48,491 bases of DNA from Nitrospirota bacterium (GTDB lineage: Bacteria; Nitrospirota; Nitrospiria; Nitrospirales; Nitrospiraceae), in contig JACZQN010000004.1 in assembly GCA_022545705.1 (NCBI GenBank), forward strand, positions 1 through 48,491, given 5' to 3'. How positions within the stretch are numbered: the first letter of the stretch is position 1; each line of letters opens with the position of its first letter. The notes under the pieces were generated by a model. That model saw only the letters and a list, made by a program, of their open reading frames with translations, searched no databases and was not told where the DNA came from. Shown in pieces: positions 24,037 through 32,934 of this stretch. The translations under genes were made by a program, and so were the position numbers.

Positions 24037-24357
24037 TTAACGATTCTGGGTCGACTCGAGGGTGCTGACGAATCGGCGCAGCCGCTCCTGCTCCTCAGCT
24101 CCCATGCGCAGGTACTCCAATCCGAATTCCCGTCGTCTTGACCAGCAAACTGCCGCCAAAGCTACCTGTATCGGCGGAAGCTTATCAGGAAGACAGAGTT
24201 GGAGCGTGAGATACGTCCCTGGTTGAACCGTTAGGTCACTGGCCACCCTCCAACCACCCTTTGAGACATCGGTCACGGTTCCTTGTCCGGCGATGAGGTC
24301 TCCTGAAAAAGCAATAGGGCACTGGATCGGGTAGCGGGGTGCGCTACGCGAGTCCAT
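24037..24357 (-). CDS. PilZ-domain protein
   Basis: A 106-residue single-domain protein. The N-terminal RYPIQCPIAF carries only part of the usual RxxxR, and TDVSKGGWRVAS corresponds to the (D/N)xSxxG motif, the two elements that bind cyclic di-GMP. The incomplete RxxxR means binding is uncertain. The ATG at 24357 is preceded by TGAGG; a longer frame goes to 24405. It lies close to the lipoprotein gene and could respond to surface-lifestyle signals. Output is unknown. Confidence 0.8.
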   Translation of the reverse strand: MDSRSAPRYPIQCPIAFSGDLIAGQGTVTDVSKGGWRVASDLTVQPGTYLTLQLCLPDKLPPIQVALAAVCWSRRREFGLEYLRMGAEEQERLRRFVSTLESTQNR

Positions 24358-24438
24358 GGCTGCCTCATTTTTCAGACAAGAGACGCTCCGCGCGTCACGG
24401 TTCACAGTCTGTCAGGCGAGCCCATTCTATGAGTCCGC

Positions 24439-25302
24439 TCAGCCTCCTGCTAAACCCTCAAGCTCCTGAATGAGTTGATCTAGCTTCTGGACCGCATGAG
24501 TCCGTTGTTGGGGGGTAAGCGTCCGATCGATGTTCCACGCAAGTGCTTTGAGAGACTTCCGCATCTGGTCCAAGGACTGTGCATAGTCAGGTGGTGCCCC
24601 CTTCTCCGGGGTCGCGAGCCAGTCACGCAGTTGTGATTCCACAACAGTCGGGTGCTGCTGAGATTGGAGGAGCCTCACCAGCTCCTCCTGTCTGTGTCTT
24701 CGATGCGCGAGCCACTGATCTGTGGTATCGGGCACGTGCCCGAGCCATTCAATGATGCGATGCTCTTGCTCCGGCGTGAGGGAGCCAAGCCAGTCTTCCA
24801 GCCAGTCCAGCGTTGACTCTATGCGTCTCGCCTGGCGTTCCTCAGGGTCTCCGCCGACTCTGTTGACGAGCCGCAGGTTTTCTTTCAGAAGAGCTTGCTC
24901 AAGGTGGCGAACCTGCTCGGTATCAACCGTGGCGAGGAACAGTGCCCCGTGGGGCACAATTCTTTGAATGAGGTCGGCGCGAAGTTCGTGATAGGTTGCG
25001 ACGATTCCGTCTATCTCGTCACGAGTGAGCCCGTCTCGCCACTGCTCTTGGACCCGGCGCAAGAATGCCGCATAGAGGGGGAGTGTTTCTATTCGGTGCC
25101 ACGTGTGAAGCTCTGTGAGCCTCTCTTCGAGAAACCGTTCTTGTTCCGCCGAGATATCAAAATAGCCGTCGATTTTCCACAACAGGATCCAATCGGCAAA
25201 GTTGTAGGCGAGCGAAAGGGTGCTGCACCCTGCCAACAGGCTGCAGGCGAGCCAGAGCAGCAGCCTCTGCTGTCTCGTCACCTGTCTCGCTCGCGCGCTC
25301 AT
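24439..25302 (-). CDS. DUF6279-like lipoprotein
   Basis: A 287-residue secreted lipoprotein. A basic N-terminus (ARARQVTRQQR) and a hydrophobic core lead to a lipobox LLAGC, placing the lipidated Cys near residue 25. The mature part is helical and rich in Glu, Arg and Leu, with SLAYNFADWILLWKIDGYFD right after the lipobox, a feature of the DUF6279 family. The open frame runs to 25422, but only a start near 25302 gives a proper signal peptide. Function is unknown. Confidence 0.75.
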   Translation of the reverse strand: MSARARQVTRQQRLLLWLACSLLAGCSTLSLAYNFADWILLWKIDGYFDISAEQERFLEERLTELHTWHRIETLPLYAAFLRRVQEQWRDGLTRDEIDGIVATYHELRADLIQRIVPHGALFLATVDTEQVRHLEQALLKENLRLVNRVGGDPEERQARRIESTLDWLEDWLGSLTPEQEHRIIEWLGHVPDTTDQWLAHRRHRQEELVRLLQSQQHPTVVESQLRDWLATPEKGAPPDYAQSLDQMRKSLKALAWNIDRTLTPQQRTHAVQKLDQLIQELEGLAGG

Positions 25303-25461
25303 GGGTGAATCGGGGGTTCGTGAGGTGACTGGCAGGAATGGTTCCCCTCTGGCTTGATCTCGGCGGAGAAAGCCTCGGCTTGCGCGCGTCCCTCGCGCCA
25401 CCCACGTCGACATCGCGCTCATTTCTTCGGTTCGAGAAAAGGCCAGACAGTGTGGCCTGCA

Positions 25462-26034
25462 CTAAAACTTGACCTTCGGAGTCGCCTTGGCTGCTTCCTC
25501 AATCTCAAAGTATTCAGCAGGCCCGACTCCAGCGAGACCTGAGTAGAAGCGACCCAACAACTCTCTGGTAAACGTATTCACTGCCCTCACCGCATCATTG
25601 TATCGTTTTCTTTCCACGGCCAGGCGGTTTTCGGTGCCTTCAAGCTGATCCTGGAGCTTCAAAAACGATTCATTCGACTTCAACGCCGGATAGCTCTCTC
25701 GGAGAACCAGCAGCCGTGACAGAGCCGACTCCATGGCGCCCGCGGCTCTCGCCTTTTGATTGATAGACCCGGCCTGAAAATAGGCTTTGCGCGCCTCAGC
25801 GACACCGAGAAAGATCTTTTCCTCCTGCTTGGCGACACCCTTCACGGTTTCCACGAGGTTGGGGATCAATTCGAAGCGCCGCTGCAATTGATTCTCCACT
25901 TGAGCCCATCGGTTTTTGACCCCTTCATCGAACCTCACCGCTTGATTGTATCCGGCGTAGACACAGCCCCCGGCTAACAACATCACCCCGACAATGACCC
26001 CCACAACGATCAACAGAATGCGGCTTGTCGTCAC
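25462..26034 (-). CDS. lemA: LemA family membrane protein
   Basis: A 190-residue protein with one N-terminal transmembrane segment (about 5-27) and the LemA helical domain: GYNQAVRFDEGVKNRWAQVE, QLQRRFELIPNLVETVKG and the NEAR-like SYPALKSNESFLKLQDQLEG run. The GTG at 26034 has AGGAGGG six bases upstream and is preferred over a TTG at 26061. LemA genes very often sit next to TPM-domain genes, as here. Cellular role is not settled. Confidence 0.92.
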   Translation of the reverse strand: MTTSRILLIVVGVIVGVMLLAGGCVYAGYNQAVRFDEGVKNRWAQVENQLQRRFELIPNLVETVKGVAKQEEKIFLGVAEARKAYFQAGSINQKARAAGAMESALSRLLVLRESYPALKSNESFLKLQDQLEGTENRLAVERKRYNDAVRAVNTFTRELLGRFYSGLAGVGPAEYFEIEEAAKATPKVKF

Positions 26035-26128
26035 CTTCGTCCCTCCTCGAATCGCCAACACGACTCATGAAGTGATGGTAGCACCATAGGTGTTGCGGTC
26101 CAACAATGGAACCGAGCACCGGCCGACC

Positions 26129-26968
26129 TCACCAACTCGCCCCTCCGCCTCCTCCACCGAAGCCGCCGCCCCCTCCAAACGATCCGCCTCCGAAGCCTCC
26201 GCCAAATCCTCCGCCGAAGCTGCTGCCCCAGTGGCTCCGTCGTCCGCCGAGAGCGCCACCCATCATACTCCCGAGCAGCAGTCCTCCGACCAACCCGCCT
26301 CCGAGGCCCCGTCCGCCCCAGGCCGAATGGTGCCGACGTCTGCGCATCATGGAAATCACGGCAAACAGGATGAGGAGAGGCAGAAGGCCCGCGCCGAAGG
26401 CGGCGCCAGGCGGACGCCCACGCCCAGCCCTGGGCCTGTATTTGGGTATCTCTGTCAACTGCACCTGCTGAGCCTCGGCTACCTTGCCCGCGACGGCTAC
26501 GGTTAATCGAAAAAGCCCTTCCGAAAACTTCCCTTGCTTGAAAAATTGAGCCGTGACATCCCTGGAGAGTGAGCCAACCCAGGAGTCAGGGAGGGCGCCT
26601 TCTAGCCCATAGCCGGTGTGGATCCGAACGCGACGCTCTTTGAGCGCCAGGGCGATCAAAGCTCCGTTGTCCTTTCCCTTCTGCCCGAGCTTCCACGCTT
26701 CTGCGTGGCGATGCACAAAGCTGAAGAAATCTTCGCCGTCGGTAGTTTGAACGCTGAGGATTTTTACCTGCGCCGTGGTCTTGCGCTCGAGTTCACTCAA
26801 CCAGAGTTCGAGGCGCTGTTCGACGGCCGGGTCAATGATTCCAGCGGTATCAACGACAAAGTGGCCGGATGGCGGGATTGTCACATCGCCGTTGGCGACG
26901 GAAGGGGCAAGCAGTAACGCCAGGACTGTAATGAGCGGATACACCGGAAGGAGGGATTTACCACGCAT
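26129..26968 (-). CDS. TPM-domain (YgcG-like) membrane protein with Gly-rich tail
   Basis: A 279-residue protein. A signal peptide or membrane anchor (about 1-27) is followed by a TPM domain (about 30-160) with VVDTAGIIDPAVEQRLELWL and GYGLEGALPDSWVG, a transmembrane segment near 190-210 (LLPLLILFAVISMM) and a C-terminal stretch made almost only of Gly, Phe and Ser. TPM domains are linked to membrane-protein quality control in plants and to unknown roles in bacteria. It pairs with lemA and overlaps the upstream gene by 11 bp. The frame begins earlier at a TTG (27046), but ATG at 26968 gives the signal peptide. Confidence 0.88.
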   Translation of the reverse strand: MRGKSLLPVYPLITVLALLLAPSVANGDVTIPPSGHFVVDTAGIIDPAVEQRLELWLSELERKTTAQVKILSVQTTDGEDFFSFVHRHAEAWKLGQKGKDNGALIALALKERRVRIHTGYGLEGALPDSWVGSLSRDVTAQFFKQGKFSEGLFRLTVAVAGKVAEAQQVQLTEIPKYRPRAGRGRPPGAAFGAGLLPLLILFAVISMMRRRRHHSAWGGRGLGGGLVGGLLLGSMMGGALGGRRSHWGSSFGGGFGGGFGGGSFGGGGGFGGGGGGASW

Positions 26969-27683
26969 CCGCGAGGCTTCTGAGGGCTTCGATGTCGTCA
27001 TAGAGGGATCGGAACTCTTCCCATCCGTGCTGGCCTCCCTCTTCAATGGCGCGGCGGACTCCGGGCAATTGGCATTTTCCAGTTGTTTCGATCTCGGTAA
27101 TAGCCTGGGCTACGGGCTTTGGTTCTTTCTGGCCGTGCAGCCACAAGAGCCCCCTCAGTGTGCGGACCAGGCGCTCAGCCACATCGGCTCCAATGGTGCC
27201 GAAGAGTTTTTCGCGCCCCGCGGCGGCGAGCAGCCCTTGGCGCATCCCAATCAAAATGGTCTTCAGTTCGCGCTCGCATTGGAGTCGGATGTGAGGATCG
27301 TGAAAGGCCAGCTCCTCGAAATAATCCTCGCCGAAGACACACAGATGACACTGTTTGATTTCGATGAGCTCCAGCGGGAACGTGTCGGCTGACGCGTTGA
27401 TGTATTCGGGCGTCATGATCAGCGGTGCGGCAATCCGCGCTTTGCCCAGTCGGGTCCCATCCTTGGCAAGGCGTCGGAGCATCTCCAGATCAACTGTCTG
27501 AAGCACCAGCACGCTGCGGGCCGTGTGTCTCTTGGGGTCGAAGGTGCCGGCTGCGATCGCTCCGAAGAGCGTCAGCGCGAGCCCATTGCCTCCGGCCAGT
27601 TCCTTCACGCTCTCTGTGTACTGGCGGATGGAATTCCGCATGGAAGCGGGAATTCGATCCAACTCGGTGGTGGCGCCGTTAAT
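26958..27683 (-). CDS. Nucleotidyltransferase-like protein, possible ATT start
   Basis: About 240 residues, not assigned to a named family. LTLFGAIAAGTFDPKRHTAR followed by SVLVLQ recalls the GS/GxxxxxSDxD strand of nucleotidyltransferases, but the catalytic Asp pair is not evident. The C-terminal half is helical. The conventional start is TTG at 27662. An ideal AGGAGG at 27695-27690 instead lies six bases before an in-frame ATT at 27683, which would add NGATTE ahead of LDRIP. Both starts are uncertain. It is the first gene of the series leading to the TPM, LemA and lipoprotein genes. Confidence 0.6.
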   Translation of the reverse strand: MNGATTELDRIPASMRNSIRQYTESVKELAGGNGLALTLFGAIAAGTFDPKRHTARSVLVLQTVDLEMLRRLAKDGTRLGKARIAAPLIMTPEYINASADTFPLELIEIKQCHLCVFGEDYFEELAFHDPHIRLQCERELKTILIGMRQGLLAAAGREKLFGTIGADVAERLVRTLRGLLWLHGQKEPKPVAQAITEIETTGKCQLPGVRRAIEEGGQHGWEEFRSLYDDIEALRSLADAW

Positions 27684-27689
27684 AACGGA

Positions 27690-28376
27690 CCTCCTTGGTC
27701 AGGGTGATGTGGGAACAACGACAAGGCGATCTATGGCGATTCGATTCATGATCGAAGGAGCAAGACCTCCCAATGCGGGAAGACGCACTCAGAGACCCTG
27801 CCGCAGCCGCCCATGGCCCCGGTGCCGATCAGCCAGCCGACCGGCCAGGAAGAGAGAACTTCATTGATGACTTTCGGCAAGTAGGGTCCTTCGGCGCAGG
27901 GGGGCAGTCTAGCGGCTCAGCAGCCCCTTCGCAAGCCCCGGCCCAAAAATTTACCTAATTGATGGATTTTACTGTGTATTCCGTTTGTAAAACGGCATGC
28001 CGTAAGTTCATTCCCCTTTACGCCGTGGGTGAGAATCCAGGAGGACCGATTTAGCCCCCAGCCAGACGAGAATCGGGGGTCGCTGCTCGGGGGTCGGTTG
28101 GGGATCTCCCAGGCCGACCAGACGCCGGAGAGCGCGGTGTCGCGTCTCTGTTCGAGCAGGGGAGGCCCCCTCCGGTTTGACCCACCGGGACCATGCCGCT
28201 CGGCACACAGGCGTGGGAAAATCGGTGCGATTCCACTCGAAGAAGCCCACTGGGAATGGGCCCCCCTCATGTGAGCTGGCCGGAGAACTGCTGGATTGAG
28301 TGGGAGGGAGGGGGTAGGGCCCCTCTCTCTGGTCTCGAGTGGACCTGTGTGATCAGGGGGGCGTTGGCGCCTTGCG
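27690..28376. other. Gene-free stretch before the BCCT gene
   Basis: About 690 bp in which no frame on either strand gives a recognisable protein. It contains a perfect palindrome ACGGCATGCCGT near 27992 and a 10-bp direct repeat TCGGGGGTCG at 28073 and 28087. No riboswitch, tRNA or terminator consensus was recognised. It may hold the divergent promoters of the flanking genes. Confidence 0.4.
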
Positions 28377-29870
28377 ATGAAGGTGATGACACCAGTCCTC
28401 AAGGTTTCCCTGCTGATCATCTGTCCGTTTCTCGTTTGGGGAGCTGTCTCGCCAGACGACCTTGCACTGGCCACAAGCTCCATTCAGCGCTTTCTCCAGC
28501 AGAGCCTTGGGTGGTTCTATCTGTTGTCGGTCTCGGGGCTCCTCCTCTGCGCGGTCTATCTCATTTTCTCACGCCATGGCGACATCCTGTTAGGACCGGA
28601 CGGTGCCCAGCCAGAATTTAAACTGGTAACATGGTTCGCCATGCTCTTCTGCGCGGGCATGGGGATCGGGCTGGTCTTTTGGGGTGTCGCTGAACCGAGT
28701 CATCACTTCCATGTTCCACCAACCGGGGCGGGCGACACCCCCGAGTCGGCGAGATTGGCCCTCCGCTATTCGTTCTTCCACTGGGGACTGCATCCCTGGG
28801 CCATCTACGCGATGGTGGGCCTCTGCCTGGCCTATTTTCAATTCCGCAAGCAGCTCCCCGGGCTTATCAGTCAGAGTTGCCAGCCGTTGTTTGGACGCCA
28901 TGCCAGCGGGCCGATCGGGCACAGCATTGATACCATTGCAGTGTTTGCCACGTTGTTCGGCGTGGCCACGTCCTTGGGGTTCGGGGCGATTCAAATTAGC
29001 GGCGGGCTGTCGTACCTGAGTGGGCTCCCCAACAGCTTCGCGACTCAGTTGGTCGTGATTATCGTTGTCACGTTCCTCTTTATCCTGTCGGCCTACACAG
29101 GGCTCCAGCGGGGGATTAAGTATTTGAGCAACCTCAACATGGTCTTGGCGCTTTCCTTATTAGGGTTCCTGCTCTTCTTAGGCCCGACCAGGTTTATCAT
29201 GGACCTCTTCACGTCGACGCTCGGTAGTTACCTGCAGCATTTGCCGAGCATGAGCCTGAACCTCAACCCGTTCGAGGATTCCACGTGGATCCATGACTGG
29301 ACATTGTTTTACTGGGCATGGTGGATCGCATGGGCGCCCTTTGTCGGCATGTTCATCGCCCGGATCTCCAAGGGGCGTACGATACGTGAATTCGTGCTCG
29401 GCGTTCTGTTTGTCCCGACGCTGTTCTGCGCGCTCTGGTTTTCGGTGTTCGGCGGAACGGCCATCTCGCTTGAAATGGTTGATCACGTGCCTTTGCAGAA
29501 GGTCATCGACACGCAGGGGAAGGAAGTGGCCTTGTTCACGCTTCTGGAGCAATTTCCCCTCGGTGCGTTCATGTCGCTCATCGCCATCGTCTTGATCGCG
29601 ACCTTCTTTATCACGTCGGCAGATTCCGCCACGTTTGTCCTCGGGACACTGAGTACGCAGGGAAACCTCAACCCACCGAACTGGATCAAATTGACGTGGG
29701 GCATTATCCAGTCCTTCACCGCGGTCGTCTTGCTCTGGTCCGGCGGGTTACAAGCGTTACAGACCGCCTCCATTATTGTGGCCTTCCCGTTCGCGATTAT
29801 TATCATCCTCATGGTCATTTCCCTGCTGAAGTCCCTCCAGAAAGAAGTGCAACAATCCAGACCAGCTTGA
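28377..29870 (+). CDS. BCCT-family transporter (betaine/choline/carnitine type)
   Basis: A 497-residue inner-membrane secondary transporter with about 12 hydrophobic segments. FCAGMGIGLVFWGVAEPSHH (about 91-110) contains the GMGIG stretch seen in Na+-coupled BetP, and FYWAWWIAWAPFVGMFIARI is the aromatic signature of TM8. The SADSATFVLGTLST segment is also typical. Likely substrates are glycine betaine, choline or a related compatible solute for osmoprotection; the substrate cannot be set from sequence. There is no long C-terminal regulatory tail. ATG codons at 28377 and 28386 are both possible starts. Confidence 0.93.
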   Translation: MKVMTPVLKVSLLIICPFLVWGAVSPDDLALATSSIQRFLQQSLGWFYLLSVSGLLLCAVYLIFSRHGDILLGPDGAQPEFKLVTWFAMLFCAGMGIGLVFWGVAEPSHHFHVPPTGAGDTPESARLALRYSFFHWGLHPWAIYAMVGLCLAYFQFRKQLPGLISQSCQPLFGRHASGPIGHSIDTIAVFATLFGVATSLGFGAIQISGGLSYLSGLPNSFATQLVVIIVVTFLFILSAYTGLQRGIKYLSNLNMVLALSLLGFLLFLGPTRFIMDLFTSTLGSYLQHLPSMSLNLNPFEDSTWIHDWTLFYWAWWIAWAPFVGMFIARISKGRTIREFVLGVLFVPTLFCALWFSVFGGTAISLEMVDHVPLQKVIDTQGKEVALFTLLEQFPLGAFMSLIAIVLIATFFITSADSATFVLGTLSTQGNLNPPNWIKLTWGIIQSFTAVVLLWSGGLQALQTASIIVAFPFAIIIILMVISLLKSLQKEVQQSRPA

Positions 29871-29956
29871 GCCCATCCAAGCGGCTGACGTTGAGCAAGC
29901 TCTCGGGCTCGGGGAATCCTTGGGCAGCGAGGAGCGGTCGGCCGGGCTGGCTGCTG

Positions 29957-30823
29957 CTAGCGACCGATCTCAGCCAGCGGGTCCTCGGTCACAAACAGTG
30001 GGCCTCTGGGATTTGCGTCGAGCCTGTTGGATGAGGCCAGTTGGTCACGGGGAGGGGAAGTCTGGCAGTCGGGCGTGGTGATGAGCCCCCACTGGTGATT
30101 CTCGCGGCACACATTGTTGAGCACCAGGGCTTCCGCGTGGTGGAAGAGTAAGATGCCGCTCAGCATGTTCCCGTGGCAGGTGTTGCGGACCAGATCCGGA
30201 TGCGTGCCAGGGTCACGCACCGCGATCCCGAAATGGTGGTTCGCGTAACAGATATTGTGCGCGATATAGGGGCGGGCTTCGGCAAACACGAAAATCCCGG
30301 ACTCGCGGCTATAGCAGACCTCGTTGTCCACGAGGGACGCACGACAGTTGGGTCCGTAGATGAGCGCTCCCGAGAGGATGCCATCGGTGGCGCGACAACC
30401 AGTAATCGTGCAGGTGGAGTCGAGGATATTCATCGCCGAGTTCTGGTCGCTGCCGACGTAGCGGAAGGTGATACCGGAGACACGGCCATTCGGGACGCGT
30501 TGGAGGTACAGCGGCCCTCCCCGCCGGCTGAAGATTTGCACGTGGTCCCGTCCAGCCCCGATCAGTTGGATCGGCCGCTCCGTGACGAAGATTTTGTCCT
30601 CGTAGAGCCCGGGCCTGACAAAGACTTGATCATCCGGCTTTGAGTCCTTGAGTGCCGCGCTGGCCCGCGGATAGGCCTCAGAGTCCTTCTGATCCACGAT
30701 CAGCGTGCGCCCGCCGGAAGGGTTCGGAGGCGGTTCCCGTAGAGGTACCTCGGTTTGGCCGGAGGAAACCGGTAATGCTTCACGAATGGCCCAGTTCAAC
30801 GCGTCAGAACGTTCGTGCGACAT
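29957..30823 (-). CDS. Right-handed parallel beta-helix protein
   Basis: A 288-residue protein. After a 40-residue leader it reads as a DUF1565/pectin-lyase-like beta-helix: VDQKDSEAYPRASAALKD, VRPGLYEDKIFVTERPIQLI, then repeated rungs with the N-x-C/G-x-G-I pattern (ESGIFVFAEARPYIAHNICY, then HFGIAVRDPGTHPDLVRNTC, then LSGILLFHHAEALVLNN). There is no signal peptide, so it is probably cytoplasmic. Ligand and activity are unknown; such repeats occur in polysaccharide-acting enzymes and in F-box/TPR-linked proteins. Confidence 0.8.
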   Translation of the reverse strand: MSHERSDALNWAIREALPVSSGQTEVPLREPPPNPSGGRTLIVDQKDSEAYPRASAALKDSKPDDQVFVRPGLYEDKIFVTERPIQLIGAGRDHVQIFSRRGGPLYLQRVPNGRVSGITFRYVGSDQNSAMNILDSTCTITGCRATDGILSGALIYGPNCRASLVDNEVCYSRESGIFVFAEARPYIAHNICYANHHFGIAVRDPGTHPDLVRNTCHGNMLSGILLFHHAEALVLNNVCRENHQWGLITTPDCQTSPPRDQLASSNRLDANPRGPLFVTEDPLAEIGR

Positions 30824-30920
30824 CAGCAGCAGTCAATCTCAGCAGGAAGGTCTATTGGTGTTCTGGGAAGACTGGCATTATTGGTACAGCGTGACGTGAT
30901 GTCAAGGTGGGTGCAACCCC

Positions 30921-31472
30921 TCAGGGTTCCTCCATGGTCTCTACACCCAGGAGGCTCGCCAGGTCCGGCACGGTATATTGCATCTGTGCGTCCAATCGAA
31001 CGAGTTCGATCCCGGCTGCGGCAAAGATCGAGTTCATCAGGTGATGGCGAGCTCTTTTGACGATCAGGGGTTGTGAAGGATCGTCGAGGTCGATCACCTT
31101 CTCCACTGCCAGGGTACCCGGATGTACCAGCACAAAATCAACGCGCTTCAGCGCAATCTTATTGAGGAACGCCGCCCGCGTGGGAGGATCCTGTGCGCTC
31201 ACTTCCACCAGGCACCAGAGCGGGACTTGGGCAAAGATCAGAAATCGGTCCTGAACGGCAAGACGTAACAGGTTGTAAAAGGAAGCCTCTTGCTTGGTGA
31301 GGACCGGCTGGGCGCGTACGGAGACGCCTGCGAGGGGATCCTCTGCTCGGGGTTCGCGCTGGCTCGAACTGCCCGCAAACCAGCGTCGGCCGAGCCACGT
31401 GACCAGGAGCAGTCCGCTCGTCCCGACCAGCCAGGCGGTGACAATGAGGTCATCTCCGCTCAGGGGCAGCAT
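30921..31472 (-). CDS. DUF2726-like membrane-anchored protein
   Basis: A 183-residue protein. An N-terminal transmembrane helix (about 8-26, LIVTAWLVGTSGLLLVTWLG) is followed by a soluble domain with VLTKQEASFYNLLRLAVQDR and VDFVLVHPGTLAVEKVIDLD, the restriction-endonuclease-like DUF2726 pattern. The long frame to 31673 overlaps anmK; the ATG at 31472 lies right after the anmK stop and gives the anchor, so it is preferred. It is co-transcribed with anmK. Function is unknown. Confidence 0.78.
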   Translation of the reverse strand: MLPLSGDDLIVTAWLVGTSGLLLVTWLGRRWFAGSSSQREPRAEDPLAGVSVRAQPVLTKQEASFYNLLRLAVQDRFLIFAQVPLWCLVEVSAQDPPTRAAFLNKIALKRVDFVLVHPGTLAVEKVIDLDDPSQPLIVKRARHHLMNSIFAAAGIELVRLDAQMQYTVPDLASLLGVETMEEP

Positions 31473-31473
31473 T

Positions 31474-32676
31474 TCACCGCAGACGGATTCGCTGAGTGGG
31501 CCCCGCCGGCACCATTGTCCCCAGGATGACCGGATGCCTCGCACCGGTCGCCGCCACGAGATTCCCGCACGTGCCATTGACGGTCTGGTACGCCAAGACC
31601 GCGAACGACACCGACTCGAACGCCTTGCTCTCCCAGCCCAAGGCTTCGAGTGTCCGGACCGGCGTGGGTTCAAAGACAGCAGCGAGATCGGCCATCAGCG
31701 TGTGATTGTGCACCCCCCCGCCACCGACGATCACCTCATCAAGAGGTTCTCTGAGCCAGCGGCGCGCGGTCCCGACGGTCACGGCCGTAAACAGCGAGCA
31801 GGTGGCCATGGTAGTCTCCAGGGACAGGCGGCGCGTCCGTTTCGCGCTGAGAATTTTCGCCAGAAACGTCTCCCCGAACTCTTCCCGTCCCGTTGTCTTT
31901 GGAGGTTTGCGCCTGAGAAATGGATGGGCCAAGAGCTGATTCAGCAGACGGGTGTCCACCCTGCCTTTGGCTGCCAGGCGTCCGCCTCGATCCATGGACT
32001 GGCGGCCTCCACTGAGTCGGGACGCCAGGGCGTCCAGGACCATGTTGCCTGGCCCCGTGTCAAACGCGCGCACTGCGTGCAGCCCCCCTGAAGCCGGCAA
32101 ATACGTGACATTGCTGATGCCACCTAGGTTGACGATGAGCCGTGACCGGCGTGCATGCTTCAGGAGGAGATAGTGGACATAGGGAGTCAGCGGGGCACCT
32201 TGGCCGCCGGCCGCTACGTCCCGCTGGCGAAAATCCGCCACGGTCGTGATGCCGGTCCGCTCCGTGATGACGGCCGGCTCTGCAATTTGGAGCGTCGAGC
32301 GGACCAGTCCCAGGCTCGGCTCGCGGACCGGTCTTGGCTGGTGGTAGATCGTTTGCCCATGCGAGCCGATCAGGTGAACCTCGGATGGTCTAAGGCCAGC
32401 GTGTTTGATCAGTTGGAGCACCGACTTAGCGAACCACTCGCCCAACACGGTATTCAGATGACAGATCTCAGCGACGGATCCCTGCATGGACGCCGTCAAA
32501 ATCCGCGAACGTAACCCAGGCGGGTATGGGAGCGACCGGAAGGCGAGCGTTTTGACACGCAACTTGTGCCCTTGTCCGCGGATCTCCACAAGCGCCGCAT
32601 CGACGCCGTCGCCTGAAGTCCCGGACATCAGTCCTACCACTTTCATGCGAACGAGGCGCTCATCTGGAGTTGCCAT
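31474..32676 (-). CDS. anmK: Anhydro-N-acetylmuramic acid kinase
   Basis: Phosphorylates and hydrolyses 1,6-anhydro-MurNAc to MurNAc-6-phosphate in cell-wall recycling. About 400 residues. The N-terminus VVGLMSGTSGDGVDAALVEI contains the ATP-binding signature; IGSHGQTIYHQP, NLGGISNVTYLP and FDTGPGNMVLDALASRLSGG are characteristic. Starts at 32703, 32676 and 32646 are all possible; none has a strong ribosome-binding site. The upstream region is a repeat-rich gap. No murQ or nagZ is in the window. Confidence 0.94.
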   Translation of the reverse strand: MATPDERLVRMKVVGLMSGTSGDGVDAALVEIRGQGHKLRVKTLAFRSLPYPPGLRSRILTASMQGSVAEICHLNTVLGEWFAKSVLQLIKHAGLRPSEVHLIGSHGQTIYHQPRPVREPSLGLVRSTLQIAEPAVITERTGITTVADFRQRDVAAGGQGAPLTPYVHYLLLKHARRSRLIVNLGGISNVTYLPASGGLHAVRAFDTGPGNMVLDALASRLSGGRQSMDRGGRLAAKGRVDTRLLNQLLAHPFLRRKPPKTTGREEFGETFLAKILSAKRTRRLSLETTMATCSLFTAVTVGTARRWLREPLDEVIVGGGGVHNHTLMADLAAVFEPTPVRTLEALGWESKAFESVSFAVLAYQTVNGTCGNLVAATGARHPVILGTMVPAGPTQRIRLR

Positions 32677-32828
32677 TGGCCAAAGACTGACGACGCTGAC
32701 CATTGGTCAAGGAACGCGCGCTGTGGCTCGGAGTATTCATGAATTTCGTCACCAGGTGGCCAAGACCGAAGCCCGCCGTGGCTTCTCGCGTGTGAGAGCG
32801 ACGCAGGCGTACCCTTGCAGTACGTCGA

Positions 32829-32893
32829 GGGCGCACGGCGCGATGAATAAAGAGCGCCACGTCTGTGCGCGCCGCCGAGACGGTGAGGCGGCC
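32829..32893. repeat. Dispersed hairpin repeat, copy 1
   Basis: A 65-bp element: GGGCGCACGGCGCGATGA, a short centre, then a 40-bp core (32854-32893) ending in GCCGCCGAGACGGTGAGGCGGC, which forms a GCCGCC / GGCGGC stem. The core matches copy 2 at 40411-40450 with one mismatch. Confidence 0.85.
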
Positions 32894-32934
32894 AGTTCTT
32901 CTCCGAACGAGAAAAGTCCATGGCCCATTGCTTC

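Noticed and set aside
28021-28376. Cobalamin or other riboswitch upstream of the BCCT gene
   Set aside because: Isolated matches to conserved boxes (for example GGTGAGAATCC) were not followed by the rest of any consensus.
27917-28483. 188-residue minus-strand frame over the gap before the BCCT gene
   Set aside because: It overlaps the BCCT start, has biased Arg/Pro/Ser composition typical of shadow frames in GC-rich DNA, and shows no domain.
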